DNA from: Certhia americana
Taxonomy: Eukaryota > Chordata > Aves > Passeriformes > Certhiidae
Direction: 5' to 3'
DNA length: 64,000 nt
NCBI GenBank assembly: GCA_018697195.1
Contig: CM031858.1
Location: 132,073,241 to 132,137,240 of the forward strand
Within the stretch, counting starts at the first letter, position 1. The number at the start of each line of letters is the position of its first letter. The notes beneath the pieces are model-generated. The model did no database searches and was not told the origin of the DNA. It saw nothing but the letters and a program-made list of their open reading frames with translations. The position numbers were made by a program, and so were the translations under genes. Positions 1 to 15,439 of the stretch are shown one piece after another.

Positions 1-1138
1 CAGAGGCACTGATGATGGTGGGGTTTTGTAGCTAGTTTAGGAAAGTCTGCCTGAGGGGTACAGAATGGAGGTTAAAAGGACATTTATTTATCTGTGAGCC
101 TGACATGGCTCCTGATTCAGGCCAACTTCAGTTCAAGGCAGGAGCTGCTGCTCTGAATGTCCTGGCAGAGGTTATCCCACCAAGGTTCCAGCTGCTCCAT
201 GGAGGTGGATGGAAGCAGTCCGGATAGAATAATTTACATTGAGGTAAAAGTCTAATCCAGGAAGTGTTACTCTGGTGAGAATCCATAATAAGTTTCAGGA
301 TTTTGTGTCTTCAAACAGCATGGACAAATGAGTTCCCATCTGCTGCTTATCTTGGGCCAATAGTGTGCTGTAGACATTGCTTCAGATTGAGTAACTGCAA
401 TGCAAAAATAGTAGCAGATTATTGATAATATGGGTGATTAAAAACACCAGCAAGTAGATTTAACGTTTAGATGAGATTTTTAGAATTGTATCGAGAACCT
501 AATGTTTAAAAAATTTTCTGTGGACAAATTAATTAAGGTAACTGCTTTAAGGTGTTTTATTTTCTTTAGCATTACTGCCCCCATATGGATATAGTCAGAA
601 CACACAGTGGAGGTAGGGAAGGCATCTTGAATAATAGAGCAGTTTAATTTTATTTTTTTTGTCAACTTGGAACTCTTAGAGTTCAACTTGCTTTTACTTG
701 CTTGTTACTCAGACAAAACAGTTTATGTATGGCAAGGTAGGTGCTGATGCCCTTAAACAGGTAATTTGAGAAGAAATGCACTTTTAGAGAATTATAACTC
801 ATAATTTTGCAAGCGCACCTGTAGTCAGCAGGTTCTCTGGAAATTCATCTTACTGTCAGAGATTCAACACTTAAACTTTATTTGTAAGTGGATTCTTATA
901 TAAATGTAGCTGCAAACTTTTAAAATCCATTTGAGTATTTTGGAAATAAAGTTCAATGAGTTACCTCAAACTTTTGAATAAAGTCATGTAGCTGGTACAT
1001 GCAAGTGAATTAAAGGTGATTTTTGTTAAAGCTCAGCATGGTAATCTGGAAGAAATACTTGTTCTCTAAAATTTAGTTTATGTAACTGTCATTTAAGTTA
1101 ACTTTACTGCTAGAGTTCATTGGTTTCTGTGAGCAAGT

Positions 1139-1200
1139 ACAAAAAAACAAAACAAAAAACAAACAAAAAAACCCCACCAAAAAACAAACAAAAAAATCCC
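1139..1200. repeat. A-rich low-complexity tract
   Basis: About 60 bases almost entirely of A with interspersed single C and short CCCC/CCC clusters (an aaac/aaaaac-like pattern). It resembles an expanded A-rich simple repeat. No retroposon body is recognisable immediately beside it. Confidence 0.7.
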
Positions 1201-4200
1201 CTCATTTTTTTCCATAATTTTGTGTGGTTCTCTGTAAAGTACTAAATTTTCAGTCCTGAAGTGGTTGGGTGAAAGTTTATTTTTAACAGGCCCTACACAG
1301 TAAAATCCAAAAATAAGGAATTAATAAAGGTTTGCTATTGCCACAGCAGCATTTTTTAAATGGCCATTTCCAGGCAACTAGGGGAACAGTTAAAACTTTT
1401 TTAATCAGCTAAAGTGTTACAGTGTTGAGTGTTCTTTATTTATTCCAAGTAGCTCATTGAGTAAATTCTTTGAATGTCCCAAAGGGCTCTGTGTGGAAAG
1501 GATGTTTACAAGTGCAAAGTCAGTGTTATAGTTACACTATATGCTTGCTTAAGGCCAGTTTGTTTTAAACACCCTGATACAGGTTAGCATTTGCAACATT
1601 AACTTTGTTAAGCACAGTGGCAACACTTTGTAATCTTTAAAATATAGCCAGTAGTGGTTTGATTTCTTTTGTTTTGATGAAAAAACATTTTCTGATTTCT
1701 TCTTCATTTTGAGACCATTAAAATGGTACTGAACAACAATTTTTGCTGTATATAGTCTTATCTTCCCCATTCGATATCAAGAAAATCTTTCATTCTCTTC
1801 AGCTGTGTGTGTAATCTGATAAAACTAATTTTTCAAATGAAAAAACATGATCTTGCCTCTGAAGTGTGAATTTATTTTCGACAGTTTGTTCATTGTCTGC
1901 AGGAGAAGGATTGGGGAAATGTAGGCATTTACACTTTTGTATCTACAGTCGACCTTTGCAAATACTACTGAATTATCATTCCAGTAACTCTTTAATTTTT
2001 TAGATCTGTCATAAGATTGAAGCTTTCATTTGCAATATTGGAATTAAACTAACCCAAAATAACATAAAGGACCAAATGAAAAAAGGAATTACAGATGCCC
2101 CCTTACTGTAAAAACAGCAAGCTCTGCATGATTATCTGTTAGCAACAGAAGTGTTCATTCTGTTGCAATGTTTAGCAATTTGCCTTTCAAACAGGCAGTG
2201 CTGCAAAGCGGCACAAAGATCAGCAAGTCGTGTGCGTGACAGCGTACACTGCTGTTCACTGTGAGGAACAGAAGAAGAATGGAAACATTTTGAGCTATGG
2301 GAAATGAAACAGAAGCTCAGCAACATATCATTTGTGCCCTAATAACCTATTGATAATTCGGATGTACTTTATTTTAGCAAGAGTGATAGTATTTTAGGAA
2401 AGAAATTAGGTTAAAAGAATGTTTACTTCTGACCCCACTTTGCAGCCAGATCAGAATTAAAGTCATGCTCAGTAGTAATGCATCTGCTGCTCTTCTGTGC
2501 CATTTTAGGGCAGATGTAAAAGCTTATTGCACAGAAGATAGTAGTAAAATGACTACAGAGAAAAATTAGCTGACATAGAATGCAGGGAAAGAACAGCTGT
2601 TGAAGTGGAGCTGAGTGACACACTCCTTGTCTTGTGCCTTATTTTCCTTAAGGGATAAAGCAAGATCCACATGGGCTGAGTTAACTGATTGTTCTGCAAC
2701 ACCATTCCAGTGAATTTCTGAAGTGAGAATTGAAAATATGTAGAAGATTCTTGTTCTATTACATTAACATCTATTGAAATTTTAAAAACAAAAAACAAAA
2801 CAAAGAAGTTTTAAAGTTTTGTTCAATTTCCCTTTACTGCTTCTGAAATTCTTTTCATTTATGTTTTAGTTAAATCTGTTCAACCGAAGAATGCATTGGA
2901 AAGGCTATTTTCACATTTGGCTTACAGCATCAAAATATATGCAAGACATCAAATCTTGATTGATAATTTTTGTATAAATTTGAAATAGAAATAATGCTGA
3001 CCTAGTAGGAACTTTATACATGATAATTATTTGCTATATAAGACCTATAGTTAATGATTGCCATAAAACTTCTGTTACCAAAATTGAGTTACAAATCAGA
3101 TACTCCAAAGTATTTGTCACACTGTAAAAGTAAATGGTACCTTCAAAAAATAAATTGTATTGCAGGTTCAGAAAATTCAGCATAGTCAAGAAACAAAATC
3201 AAAAGGGTAAGTGTAGGACAGCATGTCTGTAAGAGTATGTTGACAAAATGTCTGGGGTATGTTGATGGTCAAAAGTGAAAATACTACATGTTCTTGAGGA
3301 GCTGGCTACATTTGAAGAAAAAAAATATGACAACTAGAATAAATATATTTGGTATGTTGGGAATAATATAGACTTGCAAAAGAACATGAGACAATGCATA
3401 ACAGAATGGATGGAAAGAAGATTGAAACAGAGTAAGTTTGGTTAGAATTAAACAGATAAGAAAGTGATTATACAAGTGATTATATCAGTATATAAAGAAC
3501 ATAAACTAGTTATACCTTAAGAACATATTTTTAAACTTTGATTTGGGGAATCCAACCTGTAGGTGTTGGCATACAATTAAATATTATGGGTGGGTTTTGA
3601 ATACTTTATTTCCACTATGGCCAGCAGTGTTGCCAGAGTTTTCCATGCTATAATTTTCCATTGATTCTCCCAAACTTATTGAAGGACCAAAAGATAGTGC
3701 CAGGCTGCTCCATTTAGTTAATTTCAGTCTTATTACTCTATCATGTTCTTGTGGGGAATCTTTTTTAAAATCTTAAAAATTTTAAAAGAAAAAAAAAGGC
3801 CCCCAAGCAAGCAAGCAAACTCTTCTGTTGTCTCATCCTCTAAAACTGCTGTATTTACCATTGTCTTCTTTAATGTCACCAAAGGACCAACAACTTGCAA
3901 CAAGACACGATGTATATTGGTGCTTTTCATCCCCAGGTACAGATAAAGTTTTTATTCACTCCAACAAAGTACATTTTGTAGCAGAAATTTTTCAGCACAG
4001 TACAAATATATATGGAGATTGAATGTGCTCCTTTGTAGTTCCCCAGCAGAGGTGACAGAATCCTCCTCCTTTATCTGGAGCTTTGGTAGAGCACCATAGG
4101 GTACATTTTTCTGCCCATGTAGCACCGCTAAATTTGACCTGAATCACCAGAGGGCACTGCTGGGTCTCTTTAGGGGCCATAGTGTCTGACTAAGCCTGGC

Positions 4201-7200
4201 AGAGAGTTTATGGTTATAGAGGAAGCTGTATTTTTTCATAGCCTATTCTCTGATAATACTTTTCTTCCTTCTTGACCCAATAAAATATCTAGAAAGAAAA
4301 TTATAGAAGATGCAGCTACTGAGTTTTTGGTGTGAGTTTGTTTCTTCGTCCTCTCCCTTCCATTTTACTATGGCAGCATGTCTGATGCATTCCTTCTTCA
4401 GGCACCTAAAGTATAATTCATGGGCTGTCACTTAGGATCCAAAATATTCACATGAATCCTACATGATTAACCAGTAATCATGGAATTCTGTGTGTCAACT
4501 TGCTTCCATTGGGCAGTATGAAAACTGTGATCCCTGTAAAAAAAAAAAAGTATATTTCTAGAGGGAGTCTCTGGCTTCTCTCAGTATTTAAAATCTAATT
4601 TATCAAGTTACACTACATACTCACTTTGTAATGACAGAATAAGGAAGGAAAGGTTCTTCAAAAAACACCACCTGTTTGAGCCTTCAGCTTAAAGAACATT
4701 TACAAACATTTTGCAGTAATGGAAAATACTTTCAAGACATTCAAAACTGTAGGCTGTTTCTGACTGTGGCAGTAGTGACAGGAGAATAAACTTTGATGTA
4801 ATACCAATGTACATTACATTTGAACTTTATTATTTGACTCTGCTCTACAGAAGCTTGAGTACCATGACTTTTTTTTTTTCTCCTTCAAACAGCTCCCTGA
4901 AGATAGGGCTGATTGGGGTAATCTCCCATTGGCACTTTGCAGGTGCCATATCAGTTGTGTGTGTGTCAGCACGAGACAGCTGCTGGTACTCAGGAGGGAA
5001 AGATCCTGCACAATTAGTCTGTGCCAGCATTCTCTGGTGGAGCTGGGGGCTTGAGAATTGAGGGCAGAGCCAGACCCGTCCAGGAGGATGGGCTAGTTCT
5101 GCTGGGAGCTGCGTGTATTGGTTCTTCAGGTGGCATCCATGGGGGATTGTCATCCCTTTCCTGAGTGTGATGATCTCTTGTGAAGAGAGTCTTTGCTAAG
5201 GCTCTTTGCATATCCTGACAGAATGGGGATATAAATATAATTTTGGAGGAGTGTTTTAAAGGGAGTTATTTTTCCAGTTATAAAAAAAAAAGAATCAAAA
5301 AGAAGTATATCTCAACATTTCTAGATATTACAGCAGTATTGGTATCTGTTACATTAAAAACCTTTCTGTAGAATATATTTGAGGAGTTAATGCTAAGTAG
5401 TTTTGTGATATTTGGAATACAAGACTGAATTAATTAGTGAATTTTTATTAGTAAAGGGTTATTTATTTGTAGATAGGGTATGGATTATCCCCATAGTGTT
5501 ATTACAATAATCACAATGTTTTATTGTATAAAATGTGCTGCACATGAAATACCTATTGTTTGAAACGTCAGCTTTAAAATGCTGTCTTTTTTCAGTGCCT
5601 GTAAACACTTCACTAGCCACTATGGCCAGAGAGTGTAAGATATGGGCACAACTACAAGAAGTCAGATTAGATCCGCAGCTGATCTATTCATTAATTTGCT
5701 TTATTCTGCTTAAGTGAAAAAGTCATATCTAATAAGGAAGTGTACAGTGTATTCTTTGATGTTAAAAATGCTCATCTTTCATGTTTGAGAGCCTTTTTTT
5801 TACCTTGATTTTTAAGCGCAACTAGTACTAGTTGCATTGAGGTCTGACAAAAAGTACATGTAAACCAGATTATTTTTTAGTGGTGCATTACCATACTTCT
5901 GAGGCAGGAGACTTACAACTTTAATATACTATCTGTTTTATATTTAAAAATATTAGACTTGATTGTAGCTTATGAATACGCACCTAGGACAGATAGAAAA
6001 GCGTCACAGTTTAGGAGAGGTATAAGATCTTGCCATCCATGCTTACTTTAAGTTGTCATCTTTTGAAATTGGACACATTTACTTTCATAACTCAGTTTCA
6101 TTCACATTTAAGTACTGCTTTTGTGTTTTCTTTCATTCTGTGCTTCTGTGATTGTATTACAGTTATCATAGTATTTATCTTTTATAATTTTTAAAATTAT
6201 TTCTTTTCTTTAGTGTCTGGGAGTTTTAATACAATACAGGTTTAGCCTATTTTAATCAAAAACATCCACTGAAATCTGTTATTATTATTATAATATATTA
6301 AATCCTGCTCTTCTGTAGCTGAATGAATAAACAGATGAAAAGAACTAGACTATTCAAAAATGCAAATCTTTTAGACTGTAAATCTTTCTTGTAAGTTTGT
6401 AAACACACTACAAATTTTGAAACAAAATCATAATTCAGCTTGTAATAAAGATCTGGTGGTGTGCAGGAAGATGTTCTATATTCTGTGGTTGTGTGAAAAG
6501 GATTAATGTAGAATTTGCCATAAAATCATCTGTGTTAGAATATGTGAAGGTGTTAGGAACAGGTGCTTTTAATGAAATAACTGAGGACGCTGTCGGGTCT
6601 TCTGAGGTTTGACAGATGCAGGCACTAATGTAAACGTGCTTTTGTGACTGCCAAGCAGCACAATAAGGTGCTTGCTTACTAAGTGTACTTTGCCTGTTTT
6701 GTGGCAATCCAGACGGGAGCATTCCAGCTGACAGTACAAGAATTGAGAGCGAATTCATTTAAATAATGTGCTTCCAATACATCCGTAACTGTAGCAGACT
6801 GCTGTTGTGAGGCTCCCTAAAGGCATACTGCAAACACAACTGGACTGATATGAATAGAAGTTGTTTTCAATAAATCAAGGAGGTACTCAAGTTAGTTAGT
6901 GTGTAAAAACAACTTGGATATTCCTAGCTATCAAGGACATGTAATTATTTTTCAATAAATTGTCTAGATAGTAAGGAAATATGAAAATTCCTGTCTTTAC
7001 ATATATGTGTTAAATGAGAACATGAAATTAAAAACTTCCAAGGTTGTCATATTCACTGTTTTTAGGCTTTTCTCTTGGACTGGAAAGAGCTAAGTAAGCA
7101 GAGTTATTTTGAGCTATCTTGTCATGTTCTTTGGTCGGACACTGTTTAGCATGTAGCTTGTCATTCTGGAGATAGCTAAGCATGGACTAATATCCACTAA

Positions 7201-9609
7201 AATTTTTGTGTTTTTAATAGCCTTTGGATTTGGTATAAATTTACATAAAAGGAGAAAGCAGCTATGCAGCAGCAGTATTAAAGTAGATAAAGTTTATTCT
7301 ATGTTAAATTCATGATGTGGTAAGGAGGAAGAAGCAACTGAAACACAGCAGGTATGGTATTGCTGTTTTTGATAGCAGTGTTTATCCACTGGTGTTCTCC
7401 TAAACCCATGTCTTAATGAAGCTTTAAAATTACATAGTGCATGAATTAAGAGATTTGTTTGAATGACAACTGCATGCTTGAAATGCATATACTTCAGTCA
7501 ATTTTTAAATGGCCTTTAAATGTTCTCACAGTTCTCCCCCACTCAAAATCCCAACTGAAATGCCAAGTATCCACTTAGTATCACGAAATATAAAGCTGTA
7601 AACAGGCACAGGACTGTATAAACATCTGTATTGTATTCCAGAATTCTGGTTTTTTTCATGCAGTGTTATAATTGTAATAAAGGACTGTGAGGTTAATGAG
7701 CTGGGGAAGGAGCAACTGGTCAGATTTATTTCCCTTAATAACTGGAAAAGATGAGGCAAAATCCTCTAGCTTTCTTTTCTCTTCCAGGTACAGAAACACC
7801 ATAGTATGCTTGCTGTTACGTTTACCTCTTGGTTTTAGACCTGGCACCTCTCCAGCCCCAGCAGAGAGATACAGCTCTGACATATCTGGATTAGCAAATG
7901 ATTTGTTTAGATAGTGCTATGGTTACATGGTAGGGACCCCATAGGGCCCCAACATGTGGTGTCAGGCAGAAAATTTAGAATTGCAGGGCGTATCTAAAGC
8001 ATGGCTATAAGTAAGTGTTCCTTTTAATGTTTCATTACTTAGAACTCTTTTCACTTATTTTCTTACTGGTTTACCTCATTGAAATTCTTTTTAATTTGTT
8101 TTAATAGTCTGACTTGTGCATTTAAAAATGCAGGGAAACTTGATCTAAATAGTTTTTACAGGTATGTTTTTTGCTGAGCTGTAAAATATGATGCAAGAGC
8201 ACGTATCACTCTTTTGGAGCACTTCCCCAAAAGATCTGCTTAGAAAATTAGTATTCTGAAGACAACATGATATATTGTCAGCCATCTGCAGTAATATTTG
8301 CTTTGTAAATAAACTCAGTGTTCTTATAATGCCTGTGCAGATGTTTTATACAATTTACTTAACACTTCTTTGCTAAAAATCTTAAGTGAGGTTTGCAAAA
8401 TCATAAAGCTGCAGTGTTCAGCTTACTGCCAACATTATACGAAACGTTACATGTTTCTGTTTATTTGTAACATCTCTTGCAGAAGACACTGTAAAAATGT
8501 GAAAGCTGGTTTCACTTAAAAATCAGTTTTTCAAGACAACATATTTAAAAACTCCCACTGTGACCTAAATGTATGACAGCAGCTTTCTACACTTCCACTA
8601 GTTGAGATGCAGGTTTGTAATTTTCCTTACCTGTGAGTTTACAGTGCCCATATTGAGAAGTTTATGTACTTTTTAAACACAATAATAATTTTTTAAAAAT
8701 AATAACCATCTAGACAATGTTGTTGATATTTTGAGTCAAGAGAACCATTCACACAAACCCCAAAGTGAAAGTAAAATTCCTCTTCTCCATCTAGTTAAGC
8801 ATGGATTTAAAACACTGACTTAAACAACCTTTTGGATTTATTAATCAAAATGTATGCAATCAATTAAAATTTAACTTAATTCTTTTTTTTTAAAAAAGCT
8901 TAGCAGTTGTGTAAGAGATTAAAAAATGGATTTGGAAATAGGTATGTTTACATAATACAGTGAATGCTTTAATGTATATTAAGCATAGTTAATAAAATGC
9001 AGATTTTCTATAATTCAGAAATATTAGTTAGCCTCTCTTAGATCCATGTGAGTGGAAAGATACAATTCAGAAACCTCAACACCATGTAAGAATATGTATT
9101 TCTGCTTAAAGGAAAATGAGGTTATTATACTAGGTGTTTCAGTCTTTTGGATTCATCATGTTTAGCACTTCTGAATCTTTATAAACACCTATCTTAACAG
9201 TTGACTTTAATTGTTCCAAATTCACAATCATAATGGTGTTGAGAAGAATAGCTTCTGTGTCAACTAAATGATGGTTTTGTAAAAATAGTAAATGATAAAT
9301 AACCATCTCCCTTCTCACTGCTGGTAGAAATTAACTGCACATACTTTGGCTTTGTTTGCAGTTTTGTACATTAATTTCTAATGTGAAAAAATGAAGTTAC
9401 TTTTTCTGCTGACTGTGCTGGAGGCTCACAGCATTGTTTGAAAAGAAAAAAGTAATTTTTACAATAAAATAGTTTTGCAATCTGGATATCTCTTAGGATA
9501 TTCTGAACGTTATCTTTCATTGATTTTTTTTTTTTAATTGGTACTTCATGAAATTTATACTGTACTGTGCCGTGAAGATTTAAACATTGCCTTTAACTTA
9601 TTTCCTTGA

Positions 9610-9624
9610 TTTTTTTTTTTTTTT
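9610..9624. repeat. Poly-T run, 15 T
   Basis: An uninterrupted T run on the plus (sense) strand inside the intron. It is one of several long T runs in this window that all lie on the same strand. Confidence 0.85.
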
Positions 9625-12600
9625 GTCCTTTTTTATGGACTGTAAAGACATGTTTATTATTTGTCTTTTGGTGATCATGGTGACATTCATTATATTATTG
9701 ACGAAATTCCTTCAATAATTCAGAATTTTTATTACAATTACCTGGAAACCTTAATGAATTGCAAGATTATTTCAATTTATAAAAATACTTTCAAATACTC
9801 CAAAAAGCCCTCAGACATAAAGGCAGGATGATCAACAGCCTCCTACAGTATTACTTACGTTGGTGCTTTGTGGCAGTTCCTTGCTTTTCTGACATTACTT
9901 TTTTTAACAATAATTGCTTAATCTTTGTAAAAGAGCTGTGGTGAGCTTTTCTCTGCCCAACTAAGATTCTTTAATCTGTATCTGCAGCATTCATAGTGAC
10001 CATCACTGTTGTCTATAATGTCTGAATTACTGTACATTTCTAGTAACATAAATACTAGTTTAGGAAATTATCAAATAATTAGAGAATATCTGATATAAAT
10101 TCTTCATTGTAGTCAGTAAAGATGATGGTATTCTTATAGGGGATAAAACTGATACCAGTAAAGGCATGATTTTGTATTTAATGTAGACATGACTGAATCT
10201 GGGATTAATAAATAATTGTCTATTTTTAGATTTTATTTATCAGAAAATTATACAAAGAAAAGCTATTTATTCTGGTGAGTTTACTAGCATCCCAGATGAA
10301 AGTTAGAGAATTAACAGAAAAAACTGCAAATGAGTAATCCAGATTGTGCTTGTGCGTTGAATATGCTCATCAGTAAATTCAGTCAGAATTCAGAGAATTT
10401 CACAATATGCAGTAACAGGGCATTTATTTCTTGATATTTATGCTGTGTGGGCATTTTTGAGTTAATAGTACATAGTATATCTTGAAAAGAACCTCCAATA
10501 TGTCATGTAGTTACTTTGAAATCTTCTTTCTGAAACCTCTTGAAACTGCAACACATTCCCAAGACTTTCTGAAGATGACTCCCCTATTGCAGGTGTGAAT
10601 AGAATTATTTCCACAATTGAGATGTTAGTTCTTGCCTGTTTGTGTCTTGGTGCAACCATTTCAGTGTATGTGGACGTGCTCATCTGTCCTCTCTCTTACA
10701 TAAAGGTTTCATAAATTGATTAAGGCTTTTTGGTTTTACATGACAGGCGTAAGTCTATCAAAGTGGTACTGTAAATATCAAATTATCTTTAATGGACTTG
10801 TGGCATTGCATTCAAATTTGGAATTAAGTTAATATTATATTAATAAGTGTACCTCGAAAATGTAAATGGCTTTTTTTATGTAAACTGAGTGAACATTTGA
10901 TGAAATAGCTTTTTGATGTGTGTATACTGCAGTTCACAAATACATTTGAAAGCATTGCATACTCAGACAGCAACTGCAAAAAGGACCAGGATTGACTGTC
11001 CTTTAGAAAATTTGCCCATTTTATGTTCATAGTACCTAAGACTTGTATCTTTCACACCTAGTAACCAAGAACCACAAATTTCATATTTTTCAAAGCTGTT
11101 TGTTTTAAAGAAGACATTTGCTTTCAACTTGAGCTCTGTGTATCAGGTTTCTGTTGAAGTGCACGTATTAAAAAAAGGAAAGGAAAAAAAAAAAGTTAAT
11201 GGCTGAACTGCTTGTGTAACTTTACCTACCTTGCATGACTTCAGCAGTATAACACACTGTGGCTATTTTTATTCAGGCTCATTGTTTGGCATTTATATGC
11301 TATTTATGTCAGCCTTGAATCACTGGTATAGAGCATGAAGTTTTAAGCGATAGAAAGGAATACATGAATTAATTAGGACTTCCTATTTAGAAGATATATA
11401 TAGCTTTTTGTTCTTCCTTTACTTACATTACTGCTACAGAAAAGCATAACCTTATGGGGATTTTCTACTGTAAATCTTGCATGCCTTTCTAAGTTGCTTC
11501 CATTTTCCTCAGCCTCTCTGCCTATGGGTTCATAGTTTTAATTGAGCACCTCAGAAATTATGTGAAATCATCTAGGTGTTTTCTGTTGCATCTGAGAAGC
11601 TGTAATGTTTAAAAAAAAACCCAACCAAACAGAAACCACAGCTGTATATTATTCAAATTATTTTTAAAAGGAGGTACATGAGGCATCTACTGCTGAAAAG
11701 ATTTCAGCTTTATAACTTAAAAGTGCAAGACCAGTTGGTATCCATGGTCACAATGCTACAAATGTTCAACTGCTAAAGAAGGAATGAAAATAGCTCCCTT
11801 GGTGCACTGTTGCCATAGGGGAAGAATCCTGTTGCAATTCCCAAAAGCATACTGCAGTAAGAAATCGGTAAATGCAGTTTTGGCAGATGATAGTGAGGTG
11901 TTTAAAAATGCAGAAGTTGAACTGTACTAAGAAACTTCTTGGCAGTTTTCAGAGAATTCACTAGTTTCAGTTTAAAATCCATATTTTAAAAATATATAAC
12001 TGAATGTTCTATTGAAAGTAACTTAGAAGGAGTTCTATTGAGGCATTACTCATTTTAACTAGATCATTAGCTCCCAATCCTCTTAAAATTTTGTGTCACA
12101 GTTGAGGTAAAGAGGGGTACCACTCTACCAAACCAGTGATAGAGAGAGGGGGGATGCAATTCTGTTAACAGTGTGGTAGTATATGCACAGTTAACTGCCT
12201 AAAGGTTATAGAAATAATAAAATTTCTAAACTTAGCAAGCTTTGCTCTGCTGTTTTTCACAGTAGAAAACTTGAGAGAGCTTATTAGGCATACTCACAGC
12301 ATAGTTAGGAGTAATGCATTTGGATCATGACTGATATTATTCTCTGCTTTAATAGAGGTGATGGTATGTGATCCTCTCTTCCCTGCTGGCTCACGAGTGA
12401 TATCAAGTATTTCAGCAGATATCTATTTCCCATGATTTCAGAGCCTTGGAGCATACCTCAGCTATTTTCTGCCTATTATATCTTATACAGATATATAGTC
12501 TATCTATAGAATGGTTCTGTATGACTAATTCTTTCAAACCCAGCATATTTAAGATAGCTTTGAGACTTCTGCTCTGTTAAAATACTCTTCCCTCCACTGA

Positions 12601-13678
12601 CTTGCAAAAGGTCTTTTTCCCTTGACACGTGTTTCCTCAGTGGCTTGCCCTCTCCATGGCCTTTTGGCCTTCAGCTGAAGCTCTCTGCAGAAATTTGCAT
12701 GGACTTTGGAGGGTTTTTTAATTAATCTTCTGCAGAATTGTCTGCAGTGATTAGAACTTGTTTGATGCATATGTGGAGACTCTGGTATCTTCATCAGTAA
12801 TTTCTGTGTAAATAGCCTGTAAAGGGCACTTCTGGTGGTACTTACAGAATTACCTTCACACTTACCTAGAATAATGCAGTGATAAAAACCTACAAATAAC
12901 ATTGCCTTTAGAAGACGTTCTGACATTGCAGATTGTCTCTGAGGTCCACATCCAGATGGTTCGGACCTGGAGGTTTTCAAAACCCATTTGATTTGGGGTT
13001 GACTATAGTAATATACTATAATAAATAGGAAATCATTTTAAAATGATGAAAAGAAAATTGTTGAACCAGTACATGTGTATACTCTTTTATTTTAGTGCTT
13101 TCTGCTTTGGGGTTCAGAGAATGTCTAATGCTTTTGGTATGGAGCATAGAGTGGATCAGGGAGAATAAATATTGTATAAATGGTATTGTGAAACAGAAAT
13201 TTCAGGTTTCAATGCTTAAAACAGACCCTTTTGGCTGACAGGAGTTGGATGCAGTGTTCTGAGTAACTGTGTACACAATGCATTTATGCAGTGGCATAGT
13301 TGATATTTTCTGTTTTATTGCTTGTTCCTTCCTTCCTACTGAATGTTGATCTAATGCTTTTCTAGAATAAACAGAAATGTTGTTTTTTTAGGCAAAGTAG
13401 TCAGGTCAGTTATCATTTACATGTGAAGTTAAAATTTGAGGCAACAGTACCAGTAGGAGAAGTGTATTTTTCTGTATTGAATCAGGTGAGATATTTGGGA
13501 GTTCCTGGGTCAGCACTGTTCATGGTTGCTCTGGATAACTCAGCAGAGCTGGTCACCACATTGATGTCCTGTAATGGCTTGGGCGACTCAGGTCCCTGCA
13601 GGGCTCTGCCTTCTTCCTTAGTGAAAATTACAATGTTTGCTTATGACTTTCTTTACTTCTAAATAATTTGCTCTATCT

Positions 13679-13953
13679 CAGTGACAGGAACAGTGACAGG
13701 ACTTGAGGAAATGGCATGAAGCTGAGGCAGGGGAGGTTTAGGTTGGATATCAGGAAAATGTTCTTCACCCAGAGGGTGGCTGGGCACTGAAACAGGCTCC
13801 CCAGAGAAATGGTCACAGCACCAGACTGACAGAGTTCAAGAAATGTCTGGACAACATTCTCATGCACATGACGTGATTCTTGGGATGTGCCTAGTCAGGA
13901 GTTGGATTTGAAGATCCTTGTGGATTCCTTCCAGCTCAGCATATTCTGTGATT
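13679..13953 (+). mobile_element. CR1 LINE 3'-end fragment, sense orientation
   Basis: The sequence follows the familiar avian CR1 3' region in order. It begins with a tract of the type 'ggtttaggttggatatcagg', then 'ttcttcaccc.gagggtggctgggcactg', 'caggctcccca', a 'cacagcacc..ctgacagagttcaag' block, 'gatccttgtggattccttccagctc', and ends near attctgtgatt, the usual CR1 terminus. It is 5'-truncated, as most CR1 copies are, and is about 275 bp long. No reverse transcriptase coding sequence remains. Divergence is considerable, which suggests an old copy. CR1 is the dominant LINE of birds and other reptiles, so it also supports the taxonomic call. Confidence 0.85.
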
Positions 13954-15439
13954 TATCTATTTAATTTTCTTTCTTATCCCTTCTAGGTAGCCTAGTTTCT
14001 TTAAAAACCTGTGTTTAAACCACCTGTGGAATTTGTGTAGGGAATTGAGTAGATTGCCTAACTAAATCTGCTTTGTACTTGCTGACTCTCTAGGAGAATC
14101 TCAGGTTTGAGCCATAGTATTTCTGAGATACAAATTTCATCTGTAGGTATTCAAGACAACCTTGAATAGAGAGACATGCAGACATATACTTTAGTAGTTA
14201 GACAAAATTTATTAACTTACTGTAGCAGCTATAATGTGAAAACAATTTTTCACAGTTACATAAACTTCGATGTGGCTGCAAGTATCTGTTTCCCTTGACT
14301 GACTGAGCAGTTCAGGATGAAATGCAGGATGGTGTCTCAGATAAGCTGATTATTTCGCAAGACTGTTGTATTGGCTTTGTCCTTGATATCCCAAACTAAG
14401 CCAAAGTTGTATGATTGATTTTTATGCAGTGTAGCTGCAATTTCTAACTCTTCAGCTCTCATTCTTTATTTGTGATGTTACTGACAGTGGCCGTGATGCC
14501 ACAGGATAACTTAATTGGTAAAGCCTGTTTGGAATGTGGGTAAGCAATCCATACTGGCAATAAGCAGAGTAGTAAAAGCAGTCTTTTTCCCTAAGTTGAC
14601 TCTCAGGCTAAAATTAAACAGATATTTCCACACTTAGGGATTTACAATGCATCTGCTTTGAGTAAGCCAGCAGAAATATACTTTTATATACTTCTATTAT
14701 ATAGAACTCCTCACTTGGGTGTAATATGCAGAACTTCATTTTTATAGTGAAAAAGTCCTTCAGAACAGTAAGAAAAAAAGTTAAAAAAAAAAAATTATTC
14801 TCTCAGGTATCATTTAAAATAATTGAATACTTATCTAATGATGCCAGTTCAACCTGTTAGCATCTATTTATCGTTCATGTGTCCTGAGACATCTAGAAGT
14901 CATGGGTGTTTAATGCTAAAATAGTTCATGGCACACTTTATATAGCAAGATGGTATAATATTTTCTAAGTTAGTTACTGAAAATACACAAAGCTTGTCAG
15001 AATTAGCTTTTATTGTAAGTCATTCCATTAGTTCCTATTTGTGATTCCTCCCTTATAGAAAATGTACATCAACTCAAGTTCAGGTTACTGTAGAGGTCTT
15101 TCAGTTCATTTTGCTGGAATAACATCAAGGTGTATTTGGATGCTGCATGCATGCAGACCAGAATTTGGAAAAAAAATCTGCTAGACTGGGCCTTTACTGT
15201 GGCAAAAAATTCATTTTCAGGCACATAAATCACAAGATTATTGTCTGTTATTCCTAGGATTTTTTTTTCTCCAGATTGTTGGGCGAAACAGTAATGCAGT
15301 TTACTCATTCGCAAGGTTTGTGCATCTCCAAGAAGTGGTTTTTGCCAAGGGTTGCCACCTCCCTTCTCCTTCCTAAAGTGCTCATTGACTTCCACATTCC
15401 TCTTTCACTGTCCTGCTTCCTTCATCCTTTTCTTGTGTC

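Noticed and set aside
12450..12480. 'atacctcagctattttctg' resembling the start of miR-875-5p
   Set aside because: Only the first part agrees and the rest diverges. No obvious hairpin partner was found nearby.
12549..12980. Longest ORF in the window (143 codons, minus strand)
   Set aside because: Composition is mixed with no domain, signal or repeated pattern I recognise. There are no splice or promoter cues, and a frame of this length is expected by chance somewhere in 64 kb.
13423..13662. 79-codon plus-strand ORF just upstream of a CR1 fragment
   Set aside because: Considered as an extra VPS13B exon or CR1 coding remnant. It lacks a good acceptor/donor pair and resembles neither protein.
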